A stretch of DNA of 5,830 nucleotides from QYOJ01 sp043806735 (lineage in GTDB: Bacteria > Bacteroidota > Bacteroidia > Bacteroidales > FEN-979), in the NCBI GenBank assembly GCA_043806735.1, contig JAZDGR010000180.1, positions 1-5,830 on the forward strand, read 5' to 3'. A program made the position numbers and the translations under genes. This document shows, one piece after another, positions 1-5,515 of this stretch (positions are counted from its first letter, which is position 1; every line of letters starts with the position of its first letter). Below the pieces are notes generated by a model. It did not search any database and was not told the DNA's origin. It saw nothing but the letters and a program-made list of their open reading frames with translations.

Positions 1-25
1 TGCGCAAAGTTGCTGAAGGTGTTTT

Positions 26-268
26 TTAAGAAGAAGCGGACTGACGTTTTTTCTTCCTAGCCACATAAATCTTCCTTCCCGCATACGTCGCGCCGAGCGC
101 CAGCAGGATTCCCAATCCCCCGTCAATCGGAGCGCCCACCGGCGGATTCCCGTTTTGCCCGTGACCACCCGGTAATGGAGGTGGATCTTGAGGATAGGCA
201 ACCTCTGCTAAGGTGATGCCGGCAGAGATTATCATGACAGCAGCAAATTTTTTCCAATGCTTGTTCAT
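26..268 (-). CDS. Small secreted PID-CTERM-like protein (80 aa)
   Basis: This is a short envelope protein of unknown function. Residues about 5-22 form a hydrophobic signal peptide after a Lys-rich start. Residues about 27-47 are a Pro/Gly/Asn-rich linker. The motif PIDGG (47-51) leads straight into a short hydrophobic Gly/Ala/Leu segment (52-63) and a strongly basic tail (RK at 65-66, RKKKR at 71-75). A Pro-Ile-Asp-Gly-Gly box, one hydrophobic helix and a basic end match the PID-CTERM type of protein-sorting tail known from Bacteroidota, by analogy with PEP-CTERM/exosortase tails. That family name is from memory. The gene starts 4 bp after the stop codon of the 821-aa secreted protein on the same strand, so the two are probably co-transcribed and translationally coupled. 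There is no clear Shine-Dalgarno site; the leader is A/T-rich. No sortase gene is visible in the window, so processing is inferred. Gene reality is well supported by the signal peptide and context. Confidence 0.8.
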   Translation of the reverse strand: MNKHWKKFAAVMIISAGITLAEVAYPQDPPPLPGGHGQNGNPPVGAPIDGGLGILLALGATYAGRKIYVARKKKRQSASS

Positions 269-272
269 ATAA

Positions 273-2738
273 TTATTTGTTTACATTTTTCAGAAAAACT
301 ATCCCGGATATGGATCTCTGGTGGCTGGAAAGGCTGAGCAAATAATATCCATCCGGAAGATCCGTCTCGATCACCTGATTCTGTGCGCTGACAACACCTG
401 ATAAGACCAGGCTCCCTTTCAGGTCGAAAATCCGGAACGGAACAGAAATCGTACATTCCTCGAGCCCTTTGATGAAGATCAGGTTCCCTTCGCTGCCCAT
501 CGAGATCGATTGAAGAGGATTCTTTTCACCGTCCGATGCAGGGTTTCCGAACCGTACAATAAAACGACCGGGATCATAACCCTGCTCGGCGAAAAAAATG
601 TACTCTGGATCCGTCCGTAAATTGATGATCTGTTGCTCCAGGTTATCCTCCAGGAAAATTCCCTCGCCAGGCAGGAAACTCTCCATGCCTTCGGCCTGGA
701 ATGTATATTCTCCTACCTCCCCGGCAATAAAACCGAGGGGAATAACCACTCCGGATGGACCAACCGGCCGCACATCGACGGATAAAGAAGTATCCTCCAA
801 CTGGCAGAATAATTGAGGAGAAGATGTGGAACCGAACAGCTTAAAGACATCGAACAAAGGATCATACCCTGCGGAAGCCGAGTCGTTGAACTGGATGACG
901 ATCCCGTCATTCAGGTCCCCCATCCGGAGGGTGAGTTGCAGGGTATTCGCAGGGGTGACCTTATAGAAATTCTGGGACGAATGAACACGTGACGAGGCGG
1001 GAATGGTAAGCGAAGGAGCAGGGCCGTTCGCGTGTACGAAAAAGCCCTGCATAGCCGGAATGACCCCACCTGTAAGTGTCCCCACACTCCCATTCCAGCT
1101 CTTGTAATTCCCTGCTTCACCATCCCACACCCAGATCGCGTTATCGACATTGGTTTTCACCCACAGCCCTATTAATCCATTCAATGCCGATGTATACGGA
1201 TTGCCGGTCAGGTTATAACCGGCAAAATCGCCTGTATTGTATGTAATTTCCGGAGAGAAATCCCCGGTGTTCATCGCCCCTGTAAAACTCTTTGTTACAT
1301 CCGCCGGATAGGCAACCAAATAGCCTCTTCCCGGAACAAAGGTCCGGTTATCGCCGGTTTGGAATGAAGTGTTCCATTGTCCTGACACGTCTTTGCTGTT
1401 TACCCAGATGCCTGTCGGTTCGTCCCACCGGTAAAAATCTACGCCTGCTTCCGGAGGTTCGCTCACGAACTGAGGTTGGATATTTTGCTGGGTAACCGGA
1501 CTGGACAACAGATGATACCGGGAGTCACCCACGGTTTCGTATTTCGTAAGGAAACGCTCCACATTAACTGTACCGGTACCCGTGATATTCCCATTCTGGA
1601 TAAATGATGCTGCCGGTCCGGGACCTACTGGTGATTTCAACACCAGGCATTCGGCTCCTTCAAACGAACAATTTCCGTTGACGGTGATCGACTTGCCGGC
1701 TTCCACTTCGAGCCTGGCGCTGGTTTCGATCGTGAGGGTTCCTCCGATGGTCATATCCGAGGAGATGGTTTTTGTGCTGTCGCCCGACAGAGTCAGATGA
1801 TGGTAACCTGCAGGATTTCCAATGGTTTGCGCCGTATCTCCCGAATATTCCATCGTGGATCCCGTCAAAAACAGATAGGTATTGTTAGTGAATCCTATTT
1901 GCCCCCAGTCACCGGCTGTCAGGTCCAACTTTCCACCATCCTGGATGGTGAAGGTATGACCCGACGCCCCGCTGTTCGGACAACTGATGGATGCCGTTTC
2001 GAGGAGACCACCACTGTTAATGCTGACCGATACCGGGTTGGAGGAATTGTTCGTGGTGAGATAAAGAATGCCTGAAATGGAAAGGGTTCCGTTTACTGTA
2101 ATGGAGCCTCCACCCGTCGTGCTTCCGGCCCCGTTCACTCCGTCTATGGCGACACTACCGGGAATGGTGCCGTCGCCCGTCACCAAAACAACCTTCCCGG
2201 TATCAACCACCACATGAAAGACAGTCCCCGACTTGTTGTTGTAAATGGCCGTACCTCCGTACCTCAGGGTGGAATTCATATAAAGGGTGACCGTCGAGGT
2301 CGCATGGTCGTTTCCGTTTTTCCGGATGCGGGAAACATCAAACAAGCCGTTCCCGGCGATGTTGCAGGTCTCCCCTTCAATGTTGAAGCTCAGAAGGTCG
2401 TATGTAGCGCCGTTCCCGATCTGTCCCTCGCACAGGATATTTCCGTAGAGATTCAGATACCTCGGAGTAGTCCCCGTATTGTAATTGTTGGCATAGAGTT
2501 TTCCCCCGTTGCTGACTGTCAGGTTATGGCAACTTTTCCCGCTGGCTTCTACCACAATGGTATGGCCGGTGAGAATGGTCACGTTATCGTTCAGGGTGGG
2601 GACGATGTTTCCCACCCAGGTGGCGGCGCTGCCCCAGTTTCCAGATTGTGCCGAAGTGATATCGGCAGCCGTAGCAAATCCCGGAAGCCAAAGGCCCAAA
2701 GCCCAAAGCAAAACCGGATAATGTCCAAATCGTTTCAT
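273..2738 (-). CDS. Large secreted beta-helix-like protein with T9SS type A sorting domain (821 aa)
   Basis: This is a T9SS cargo protein expected on the cell surface or outside the cell; its ligand or activity is unknown. Residues 1-24 are a signal peptide (cleavage near FATA-AD). Residues about 25-390 are Thr/Ser/Asn/Gly-rich, with repeated short strands such as GTLTIETSARLEVEAG, typical of a parallel beta-helix; the opening region (NWGSAATW near 34-41) recalls the start of many Bacteroidota surface proteins. Residues about 395-590 (RYHLLSSPV at 407, GYNLTGNPYTSALN at 507, PAMQGFFVH at 561) and about 595-732 (GIVIQFND at 612, FKLFGS at 632, ending in RFIVRFG) form the paired module often seen just before T9SS tails. 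Residues about 750-821 match a type A sorting domain (FRIFDLKGSLVLSG, DLPDGYYLL, final lysine). The ATG at 2738 gives a complete signal peptide. The downstream PID-CTERM-like gene is 4 bp away. No catalytic residues were recognised. Confidence 0.9.
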   Translation of the reverse strand: MKRFGHYPVLLWALGLWLPGFATAADITSAQSGNWGSAATWVGNIVPTLNDNVTILTGHTIVVEASGKSCHNLTVSNGGKLYANNYNTGTTPRYLNLYGNILCEGQIGNGATYDLLSFNIEGETCNIAGNGLFDVSRIRKNGNDHATSTVTLYMNSTLRYGGTAIYNNKSGTVFHVVVDTGKVVLVTGDGTIPGSVAIDGVNGAGSTTGGGSITVNGTLSISGILYLTTNNSSNPVSVSINSGGLLETASISCPNSGASGHTFTIQDGGKLDLTAGDWGQIGFTNNTYLFLTGSTMEYSGDTAQTIGNPAGYHHLTLSGDSTKTISSDMTIGGTLTIETSARLEVEAGKSITVNGNCSFEGAECLVLKSPVGPGPAASFIQNGNITGTGTVNVERFLTKYETVGDSRYHLLSSPVTQQNIQPQFVSEPPEAGVDFYRWDEPTGIWVNSKDVSGQWNTSFQTGDNRTFVPGRGYLVAYPADVTKSFTGAMNTGDFSPEITYNTGDFAGYNLTGNPYTSALNGLIGLWVKTNVDNAIWVWDGEAGNYKSWNGSVGTLTGGVIPAMQGFFVHANGPAPSLTIPASSRVHSSQNFYKVTPANTLQLTLRMGDLNDGIVIQFNDSASAGYDPLFDVFKLFGSTSSPQLFCQLEDTSLSVDVRPVGPSGVVIPLGFIAGEVGEYTFQAEGMESFLPGEGIFLEDNLEQQIINLRTDPEYIFFAEQGYDPGRFIVRFGNPASDGEKNPLQSISMGSEGNLIFIKGLEECTISVPFRIFDLKGSLVLSGVVSAQNQVIETDLPDGYYLLSLSSHQRSISGIVFLKNVNK

Positions 2739-2930
2739 AGGAAATTTTTGACATTAATCCGGTTTGAGGGCAAAAGGTTATATGGTGGGATGAAATTTTT
2801 TTATTATCGAACACAGATGACACTGATTATGACAGATGTCCTGGATGATATGATCCTCAAAAAAAGGAGATTACGGTAAGGGAAGACGCGCTGGTGATAC
2901 CGAATATCAGTTATAAGGTGGAGTTCTAAG
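2739..2930. other. Intergenic stretch with degenerate repeat and probable fossil gene end
   Basis: No intact gene was found here. On the minus strand it is the leader of the 821-aa gene; no perfect TAnnTTTG promoter motif was found in it on that strand. At 2811-2838 there is a loose array of roughly 9-bp units (ACACAGATG, ACACTGATT, then ATGACAGATG). From 2849 the plus strand reads open to a TAA at 2927-2929 in a protein-like way (listed separately). The stretch ends one base before the 8-bp tandem array. Confidence 0.5.
2849..2929 (+). pseudogene. Possible 3' remnant of a lost gene (26 codons)
   Basis: Reading plus-strand codons from 2849 gives 26 sense codons and a TAA at 2927-2929, ending in EDALVIPNISYKVEF. 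There is no start codon and an in-frame TGA lies directly upstream (2846-2848), so this cannot be a gene as it stands. The composition (charged lead, then alternating hydrophobic residues and a C-terminal Phe) resembles the last strand of a Bacteroidota surface or outer-membrane beta protein. This is inferred from amino-acid texture, and chance cannot be excluded over 26 codons. If real, it marks an older gene whose 5' part was lost when sequence to its left changed. Confidence 0.3.
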
Positions 2931-2970
2931 TTGGCGAGTTGGTGAGTTGGTGAGTTGGTGAGTTGGTGAG
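2931..2970. repeat. Tandem array of five 8-bp units (TTGGYGAG), left arm of the IVP element
   Basis: There are five head-to-tail copies. The first is TTGGCGAG and the next four are TTGGTGAG with no other change. The array begins 2 bp after a TAA and ends 4 bp before the stop codon of the four-helix-bundle gene. The same unit recurs in inverted orientation at 3395-3429 on the other side of that gene. The near-identity of the copies suggests recent slippage or active maintenance. Confidence 0.92.
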
Positions 2971-2974
2971 TGTT

Positions 2975-3391
2975 TTAGGATTTGGGGGATTTGAGGTTCT
3001 TTTTTGTTGTTGAGAAAATTTTTAACAGTTCGATTGATTCTGTCTTTATTTCAAAAAATTTTGGTTCAACGTGATCGGTTGTTTTTTCATAGAGTTCCAA
3101 CCAGAATACTGTCTCATCACATTCTTCTACGACAATACATAATTTTGCATAATATTCTGCAGGTGACCTACCCCTCGTTGCAGCTCGGAAATTCGCAGCA
3201 ACAGAGGTTGCACTTCTAACGATTTGGTTCGCAATAACCCTCCCAGAGAGATCAGCATATCTCTTGCCATAGAACTTGCAAATTTGAATTGAAAAAAGAA
3301 AAGTTCTCTTCCGATACTTTTCATTAAAATTTTCAGATCCTGTCATCTCTTTTTTTACTATTAATCCGGTTTTTTTAAAAAGGCTATACAT
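2975..3391 (-). CDS. Four-helix-bundle protein, 23S rRNA intervening-sequence (IVP/S23) family
   Basis: The family is recognised from its central signature: RVIANQIVRSATSVAANFRAA at about 51-71, then RGRSPAEYYAKLCIVVEECDE and VFWLELYEKT at about 73-105. These proteins form small four-helix bundles, related in fold to the Avd accessory proteins of diversity-generating retroelements; some lie inside insertions in 23S rRNA genes. Their molecular role is unknown. No 23S rRNA or reverse transcriptase is present, so this is a stand-alone copy. The full ORF is 138 aa. The internal ATG at 3346 (residue 16, preceded by AAAAAAAGAG) would give 123 aa, nearer the usual length of about 120 and just before the family-like FNEKYRKRT; it may be the true start. 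The last residues (KKNLKSPKS) are low-complexity and adjoin the array. Inverted 8-bp arrays flank the gene tightly, and it is A+T-rich compared with the HD gene beside it, suggesting acquisition. Confidence 0.9.
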   Translation of the reverse strand: MYSLFKKTGLIVKKEMTGSENFNEKYRKRTFLFSIQICKFYGKRYADLSGRVIANQIVRSATSVAANFRAATRGRSPAEYYAKLCIVVEECDETVFWLELYEKTTDHVEPKFFEIKTESIELLKIFSTTKKNLKSPKS

Positions 3392-3394
3392 TTG
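3387..3394 (+). promoter_or_regulatory. Possible -7 promoter box (TACATTTG) for the HD gene
   Basis: TACATTTG fits the Bacteroidota -7 consensus TAnnTTTG exactly and lies 52 bp before the GTG start of the HD-domain gene. It overlaps the first codon of the minus-strand IVP gene. No convincing -33 TTTG was found at the usual spacing, and six fixed bases can occur by chance in A/T-rich DNA. If used, the transcript would begin with the reversed 8-bp array in its leader. Confidence 0.3.
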
Positions 3395-3429
3395 CTCAAA
3401 AAAAACTCAAAAACTCGCCAACTCACCAG
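3395..3429. repeat. Reversed 8-bp array, right arm of the IVP element
   Basis: Read on the minus strand this is four units ending in GAG: CTGGTGAG (3429-3422), TTGGCGAG (3421-3414), TTTTTGAG (3413-3406) and an 11-bp TTTTTTTTGAG (3405-3395). The CTC of each unit on the plus strand falls at 3395, 3406, 3414 and 3422. It is more diverged than the left array but is clearly the same motif in opposite orientation. It ends 17 bp before the GTG start of the HD gene. Confidence 0.85.
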
Positions 3430-3446
3430 CTAAAAAATTACCAACA

Positions 3447-4007
3447 GTGTCATTAACCCGGGAACACGCTTTAAATCTCCTCCACAGATACATCCTGAAC
3501 GAAAAAATGATTGCGCATTCTCTTGCTTCCGAAGCAGTGATGAGAGGATTAGCGGGAAAATTAGGCCGGGACGAAGAAAAATGGGCATTGGCCGGATTGC
3601 TACATGACCTGGATGTCGAGATCACCCATGCCGAACCCACCGTTCATGGAACTCAAACGGAAGGACTGCTTAAGGAGTACCAGGTTGATCCGGAGATCCT
3701 GGATGCCATCCGGATGCACAATGAATGTTCTTCCGGGAAGGAGCGTCATACCGAATTCCAGCATGCCCTTTCTGCCGGGGAGACCATCACCGGATTGATC
3801 TTTGCCACCACCTATGTCTATCCCGATAAGAAGCTGACCAGTGTAAAACCTAAATCGGTGGTTAAGAGGATGAAGGAGAAAGCCTTTGCCGCTTCGGTCA
3901 GCCGTGAAAACATCCTGGAGTGTGAAAAAATCGGGATCCCCCTTGCCGACTTCGCCGCCCTGGCGATAGAGTCCATGCTGCCCGTGGCGGAGGAGATTGG
4001 GCTTTAA
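3447..4007 (+). CDS. HD-domain (HDIG-type) phosphohydrolase family protein (186 aa)
   Basis: This is a predicted cytoplasmic metal-dependent phosphohydrolase of the HD superfamily; the substrate is unknown. Metal-ligand candidates are His24 (IAHSLASEA), the HD pair His53-Asp54 (LLHDLD) and His91 (IRMHNE). The position that usually carries the last Asp (as in xDELTGLI of relatives) is Glu112 in GETITGLI, a conservative change. The C-terminal part (YPDKKLTSVKPKSVVKRMKEKAFAA, split near 125-149) is a conserved tail of this stand-alone HDIG family. The start is GTG at 3447: it gives the expected N-terminus (TREHALNLLHRY) and the next ATG (residue 21) would cut into the first helix just before His24. 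No strong ribosome binding site is visible. The right repeat array ends 17 bp upstream, so any promoter lies inside or across the IVP element. No signal peptide or membrane segment. G+C-rich relative to its downstream neighbour, from which it is separated by 107 bp. Confidence 0.9.
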   Translation: MSLTREHALNLLHRYILNEKMIAHSLASEAVMRGLAGKLGRDEEKWALAGLLHDLDVEITHAEPTVHGTQTEGLLKEYQVDPEILDAIRMHNECSSGKERHTEFQHALSAGETITGLIFATTYVYPDKKLTSVKPKSVVKRMKEKAFAASVSRENILECEKIGIPLADFAALAIESMLPVAEEIGL

Positions 4008-4047
4008 TTTCAAAATAAAATCATAATCGAAGAATGCAATGAAAATC

Positions 4048-4109
4048 AAATTATATTTGGTTATAATTGAACATATTATTAATTTTGCATAAATCTTAAA
4101 TTATATTTG
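4048..4109 (+). repeat. Direct repeat AAATTATATTTG, two copies 50 bp apart
   Basis: Identical 12-bp copies lie at 4048-4059 and 4098-4109 in the A/T-rich leader of the ATPase gene. Each contains a TAnnTTTG promoter-like box. They could be a duplicated promoter or operator, or chance in very A/T-rich DNA. Confidence 0.5.
4052..4059 (+). promoter_or_regulatory. Possible -7 promoter box (TATATTTG) for the DUF4143 ATPase gene
   Basis: TATATTTG matches TAnnTTTG exactly, 55 bp before the ATG at 4115, which would leave a leader of about 50 nt. It lies in the A/T-rich gap 4008-4114. No good -33 element was found at the usual spacing. The same 12-bp string AAATTATATTTG recurs exactly 50 bp downstream (4098-4109); the second copy is too close to the ATG for a normal leader. 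Confidence 0.35.
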
Positions 4110-4114
4110 AAATA

Positions 4115-5320
4115 ATGGAACGGACGTTCTACCTGGATAAACTTAAACTTTTTACCGGAAAGCCGGTTATCAAAGTGATTTCGGGCATGCGAAGGACAGG
4201 CAAAAGCACGTTGCTTGTCCACTATCAGGAGTATTTGATTTTATCAGGTATCCCTGCACAAAATATCCTGATGATGAATAAGGAATCACTTGAATACGAT
4301 TTTATCAGGGACTATCAGGACCTTTATCATTATGTCAGACAAAAACTTTCTGTTGAAAATGGTACAAAGTATCTTCTCATTGACGAGATCCAGGAAATCG
4401 ACAGTTGGGAAAAAGCCATCAACTCCTTTTTCTCAGAAGGAAGTTACGATATTACAATAACCGGATCAAATGCACGAATGCTTTCTACAGAACTTTCGAC
4501 TTTATTGGCAGGAAGATATATAGAGATCCCGCTTTATCCACTATCTTTCATTGAATTCCGAAAATTCAGAACCTTTCGGTTTCCGGAAGAGAGTATGAAA
4601 GAATCATTTGGACTTTTCATGCGTTACGGAGGTCTTCCCGGAATTCATTCCCTGCCACTCACAGATGAAGCTGTTTTTCCTTACCTCAACGCCATTTTCA
4701 ATACAGCTCTTTTGAAAGATGTGGTGGCACGTCATAAAATCAGAGAAGTGGAACAACTGGAAAGGATAACCCGATTTATCTTTAACAATTGCGGGAATAT
4801 TACTTCTGCTAAAAGTATTTCCGATTATATGAAATCACAACGAACCAAGATTTCTATCGAAACAGTCCAGAACTATCTTCATTTCCTCACCCAGGCATTT
4901 ATGATACACCGGGTTCGGCGATATGATTTGCATGGTAAAAGAGCGCTTGAATATTCAGAAAAATTTTACCCGGCTGACGTAGGTCTTAGATTTGGTTTTG
5001 CAGGCTACTCTGACTCTGGGATTTCAGGTGTTCTTGAAACGATGGTCTTTACTAAACTTCTCCAACAGGGGTATTCAGTGACTACCGGTCGACTTGGTTC
5101 TCAGGAGATTGATTTCATCGCTGAAAAACAGGAAGAAAGGATTTATTTTCAGGTAGCTTATCTGCTTGATAATGAAAAAACGGTGGAACGGGAGTTCGGG
5201 AATCTTATCAGGATTCCCGACAATTTTCCTAAAATGGTTCTCTCGCTTGATGAATATTGGGGAAAAAGCAGGCAAGGAGTCATCCGGAAAAATATTATCG
5301 ATTTCCTGATTGAGGAATAA
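4115..5320 (+). CDS. AAA-type ATPase with C-terminal DUF4143 domain (401 aa)
   Basis: This is a predicted cytoplasmic P-loop ATPase of the AAA_14/DUF4143 family. Biological role is not established; members are abundant, variable accessory genes in Bacteroidota. Walker A is GMRRTGKST (24-32), Walker B is YLLIDEIQ (86-93), a sensor-like ITGSNA lies at 115-120 and LLAGRY at 130-135, followed by the typical YPLSFIEF (141-148). A helical linker and winged-helix-like region (about 195-275, LLKDVVARHKI at 199-209) leads to the DUF4143 part, which has a nuclease-like core: Glu308, EIDF (331-334) and FQVAY (345-349). Where PD-(D/E)xK nucleases carry a lysine after the last acidic or Gln residue, this protein has QVA, so cleavage activity is doubtful; this appears to be a subfamily trait. 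Length is typical (about 380-420). The ATG at 4115 is followed by the usual short lead to the P-loop. It is A+T-rich compared with the HD and T9SS genes, suggesting separate acquisition. Confidence 0.93.
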   Translation: MERTFYLDKLKLFTGKPVIKVISGMRRTGKSTLLVHYQEYLILSGIPAQNILMMNKESLEYDFIRDYQDLYHYVRQKLSVENGTKYLLIDEIQEIDSWEKAINSFFSEGSYDITITGSNARMLSTELSTLLAGRYIEIPLYPLSFIEFRKFRTFRFPEESMKESFGLFMRYGGLPGIHSLPLTDEAVFPYLNAIFNTALLKDVVARHKIREVEQLERITRFIFNNCGNITSAKSISDYMKSQRTKISIETVQNYLHFLTQAFMIHRVRRYDLHGKRALEYSEKFYPADVGLRFGFAGYSDSGISGVLETMVFTKLLQQGYSVTTGRLGSQEIDFIAEKQEERIYFQVAYLLDNEKTVEREFGNLIRIPDNFPKMVLSLDEYWGKSRQGVIRKNIIDFLIEE

Positions 5321-5324
5321 GAAG

Positions 5325-5388
5325 TCCGTAGCGTTCCCTTGACAGCTCCCCACGTTCGTTTAATGGATCCCCGCGTTCGTTTGAATGG
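5325..5388. repeat. 21-bp-period tandem repeat, two good copies and one degenerate
   Basis: The good copies are 5347-5366 and 5368-5388: TCCCC, A or G, CGTTCGTTT, then AATGG, the second with one extra G. A third, worn copy precedes them, with CGTTC at 5332-5336. The CGTTC cores fall at 5332, 5353 and 5374, exactly 21 bp apart. The repeat begins just after the stop of the ATPase gene. On the minus strand one frame reads three heptapeptide-like repeats containing KRT, but nothing else supports coding. Confidence 0.75.
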
Positions 5389-5412
5389 CTCATTTACGCC
5401 TTTTTGCGGAAG

Positions 5413-5420
5413 TACTTTTG
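5413..5420 (+). promoter_or_regulatory. Possible -7 promoter box (TACTTTTG) upstream of the beta-helix stub
   Basis: TACTTTTG fits TAnnTTTG exactly. A transcript from here would start near 5427 and carry the whole 68-bp inverted array (5431-5498) as a hairpin in its leader before the ATG at 5516. No properly spaced -33 TTTG was found, so this is tentative. Confidence 0.3.
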
Positions 5421-5430
5421 AATTTATAAA

Positions 5431-5498
5431 TTGGCAGTTCCCAGTTTGCAGTTGGCAGTCAGCAAACAAATTGCCCACTGCCAACTGCCAATTGCAAA
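5431..5498. repeat. Symmetrical 68-bp inverted array of 7-bp units (TTGGCAG)
   Basis: The left arm is four 7-bp units (5431-5458): TTGGCAG, TTCCCAG, TTTGCAG, TTGGCAG. A 12-bp spacer (5459-5470) follows. The right arm is four 7-bp units in reverse orientation (5471-5498), two of them perfect CTGCCAA (5478-5484 and 5485-5491). Arms are equal in length (28 bp each) and can pair as an imperfect hairpin. It ends 17 bp before the ATG at 5516. The plan is the same as that of the arrays around the IVP gene, but with a 7-bp unit and no gene inside. Confidence 0.88.
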
Positions 5499-5515
5499 CT
5501 TAAATCCATATTATC

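Larger units (their letters stand above)
2931..3429 (-). mobile_element. Candidate compact element: IVP-family gene between inverted 8-bp arrays
   Basis: The four-helix-bundle gene fills almost all the space between a forward TTGGYGAG array (2931-2970) and a reversed array of the same unit (3395-3429). A perfect 12-bp inverted repeat exists between the two ends (2929-2940 and 3412-3423, AGTTGGCGAGTT). Only 4 bp separate the left array from the stop codon and 3 bp separate the longest-ORF start from the right array. No transposase or recombinase is encoded and no target-site duplication could be established, so any movement would be in trans. The architecture is seen directly; calling it a mobile element is inference. 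Confidence 0.45.

Noticed and set aside
2214..2879. Long plus-strand open frame (221 codons) opposite the 821-aa gene
   Set aside because: It lies antisense to a well-supported secreted protein, has no recognisable domain or signal, and its residue pattern reflects the complementary strand.
2931..2970. Tandem array as a CRISPR
   Set aside because: The units are 8 bp, contiguous and without spacers; no cas genes are present.
2753..3372. Shared 13-mer ATTAATCCGGTTT at 2753-2765 and 3360-3372 as element ends or a target duplication
   Set aside because: The copies do not coincide with the array boundaries, one lies inside the IVP gene, and a 13-bp match in a window this size can occur by chance.
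2975..3391. IVP gene as part of a 23S rRNA insertion or of a diversity-generating retroelement
   Set aside because: No rRNA sequence flanks it, and there is no reverse transcriptase or template/variable repeat pair in the window.
3600..3611. Start of the HD protein at an internal ATG
   Set aside because: Later ATG codons would remove His24 or the HD pair; the GTG at 3447 restores the full family N-terminus.
3600..4049. Minus-strand open frame of 149 codons opposite the HD gene
   Set aside because: The plus strand encodes clear HD-domain motifs; the antisense frame shows no family features.
5158..5484. Minus-strand frame of 108 codons spanning the 21-bp and 7-bp repeats
   Set aside because: It overlaps the C-terminal coding region of the DUF4143 gene and is otherwise made of repeat sequence.
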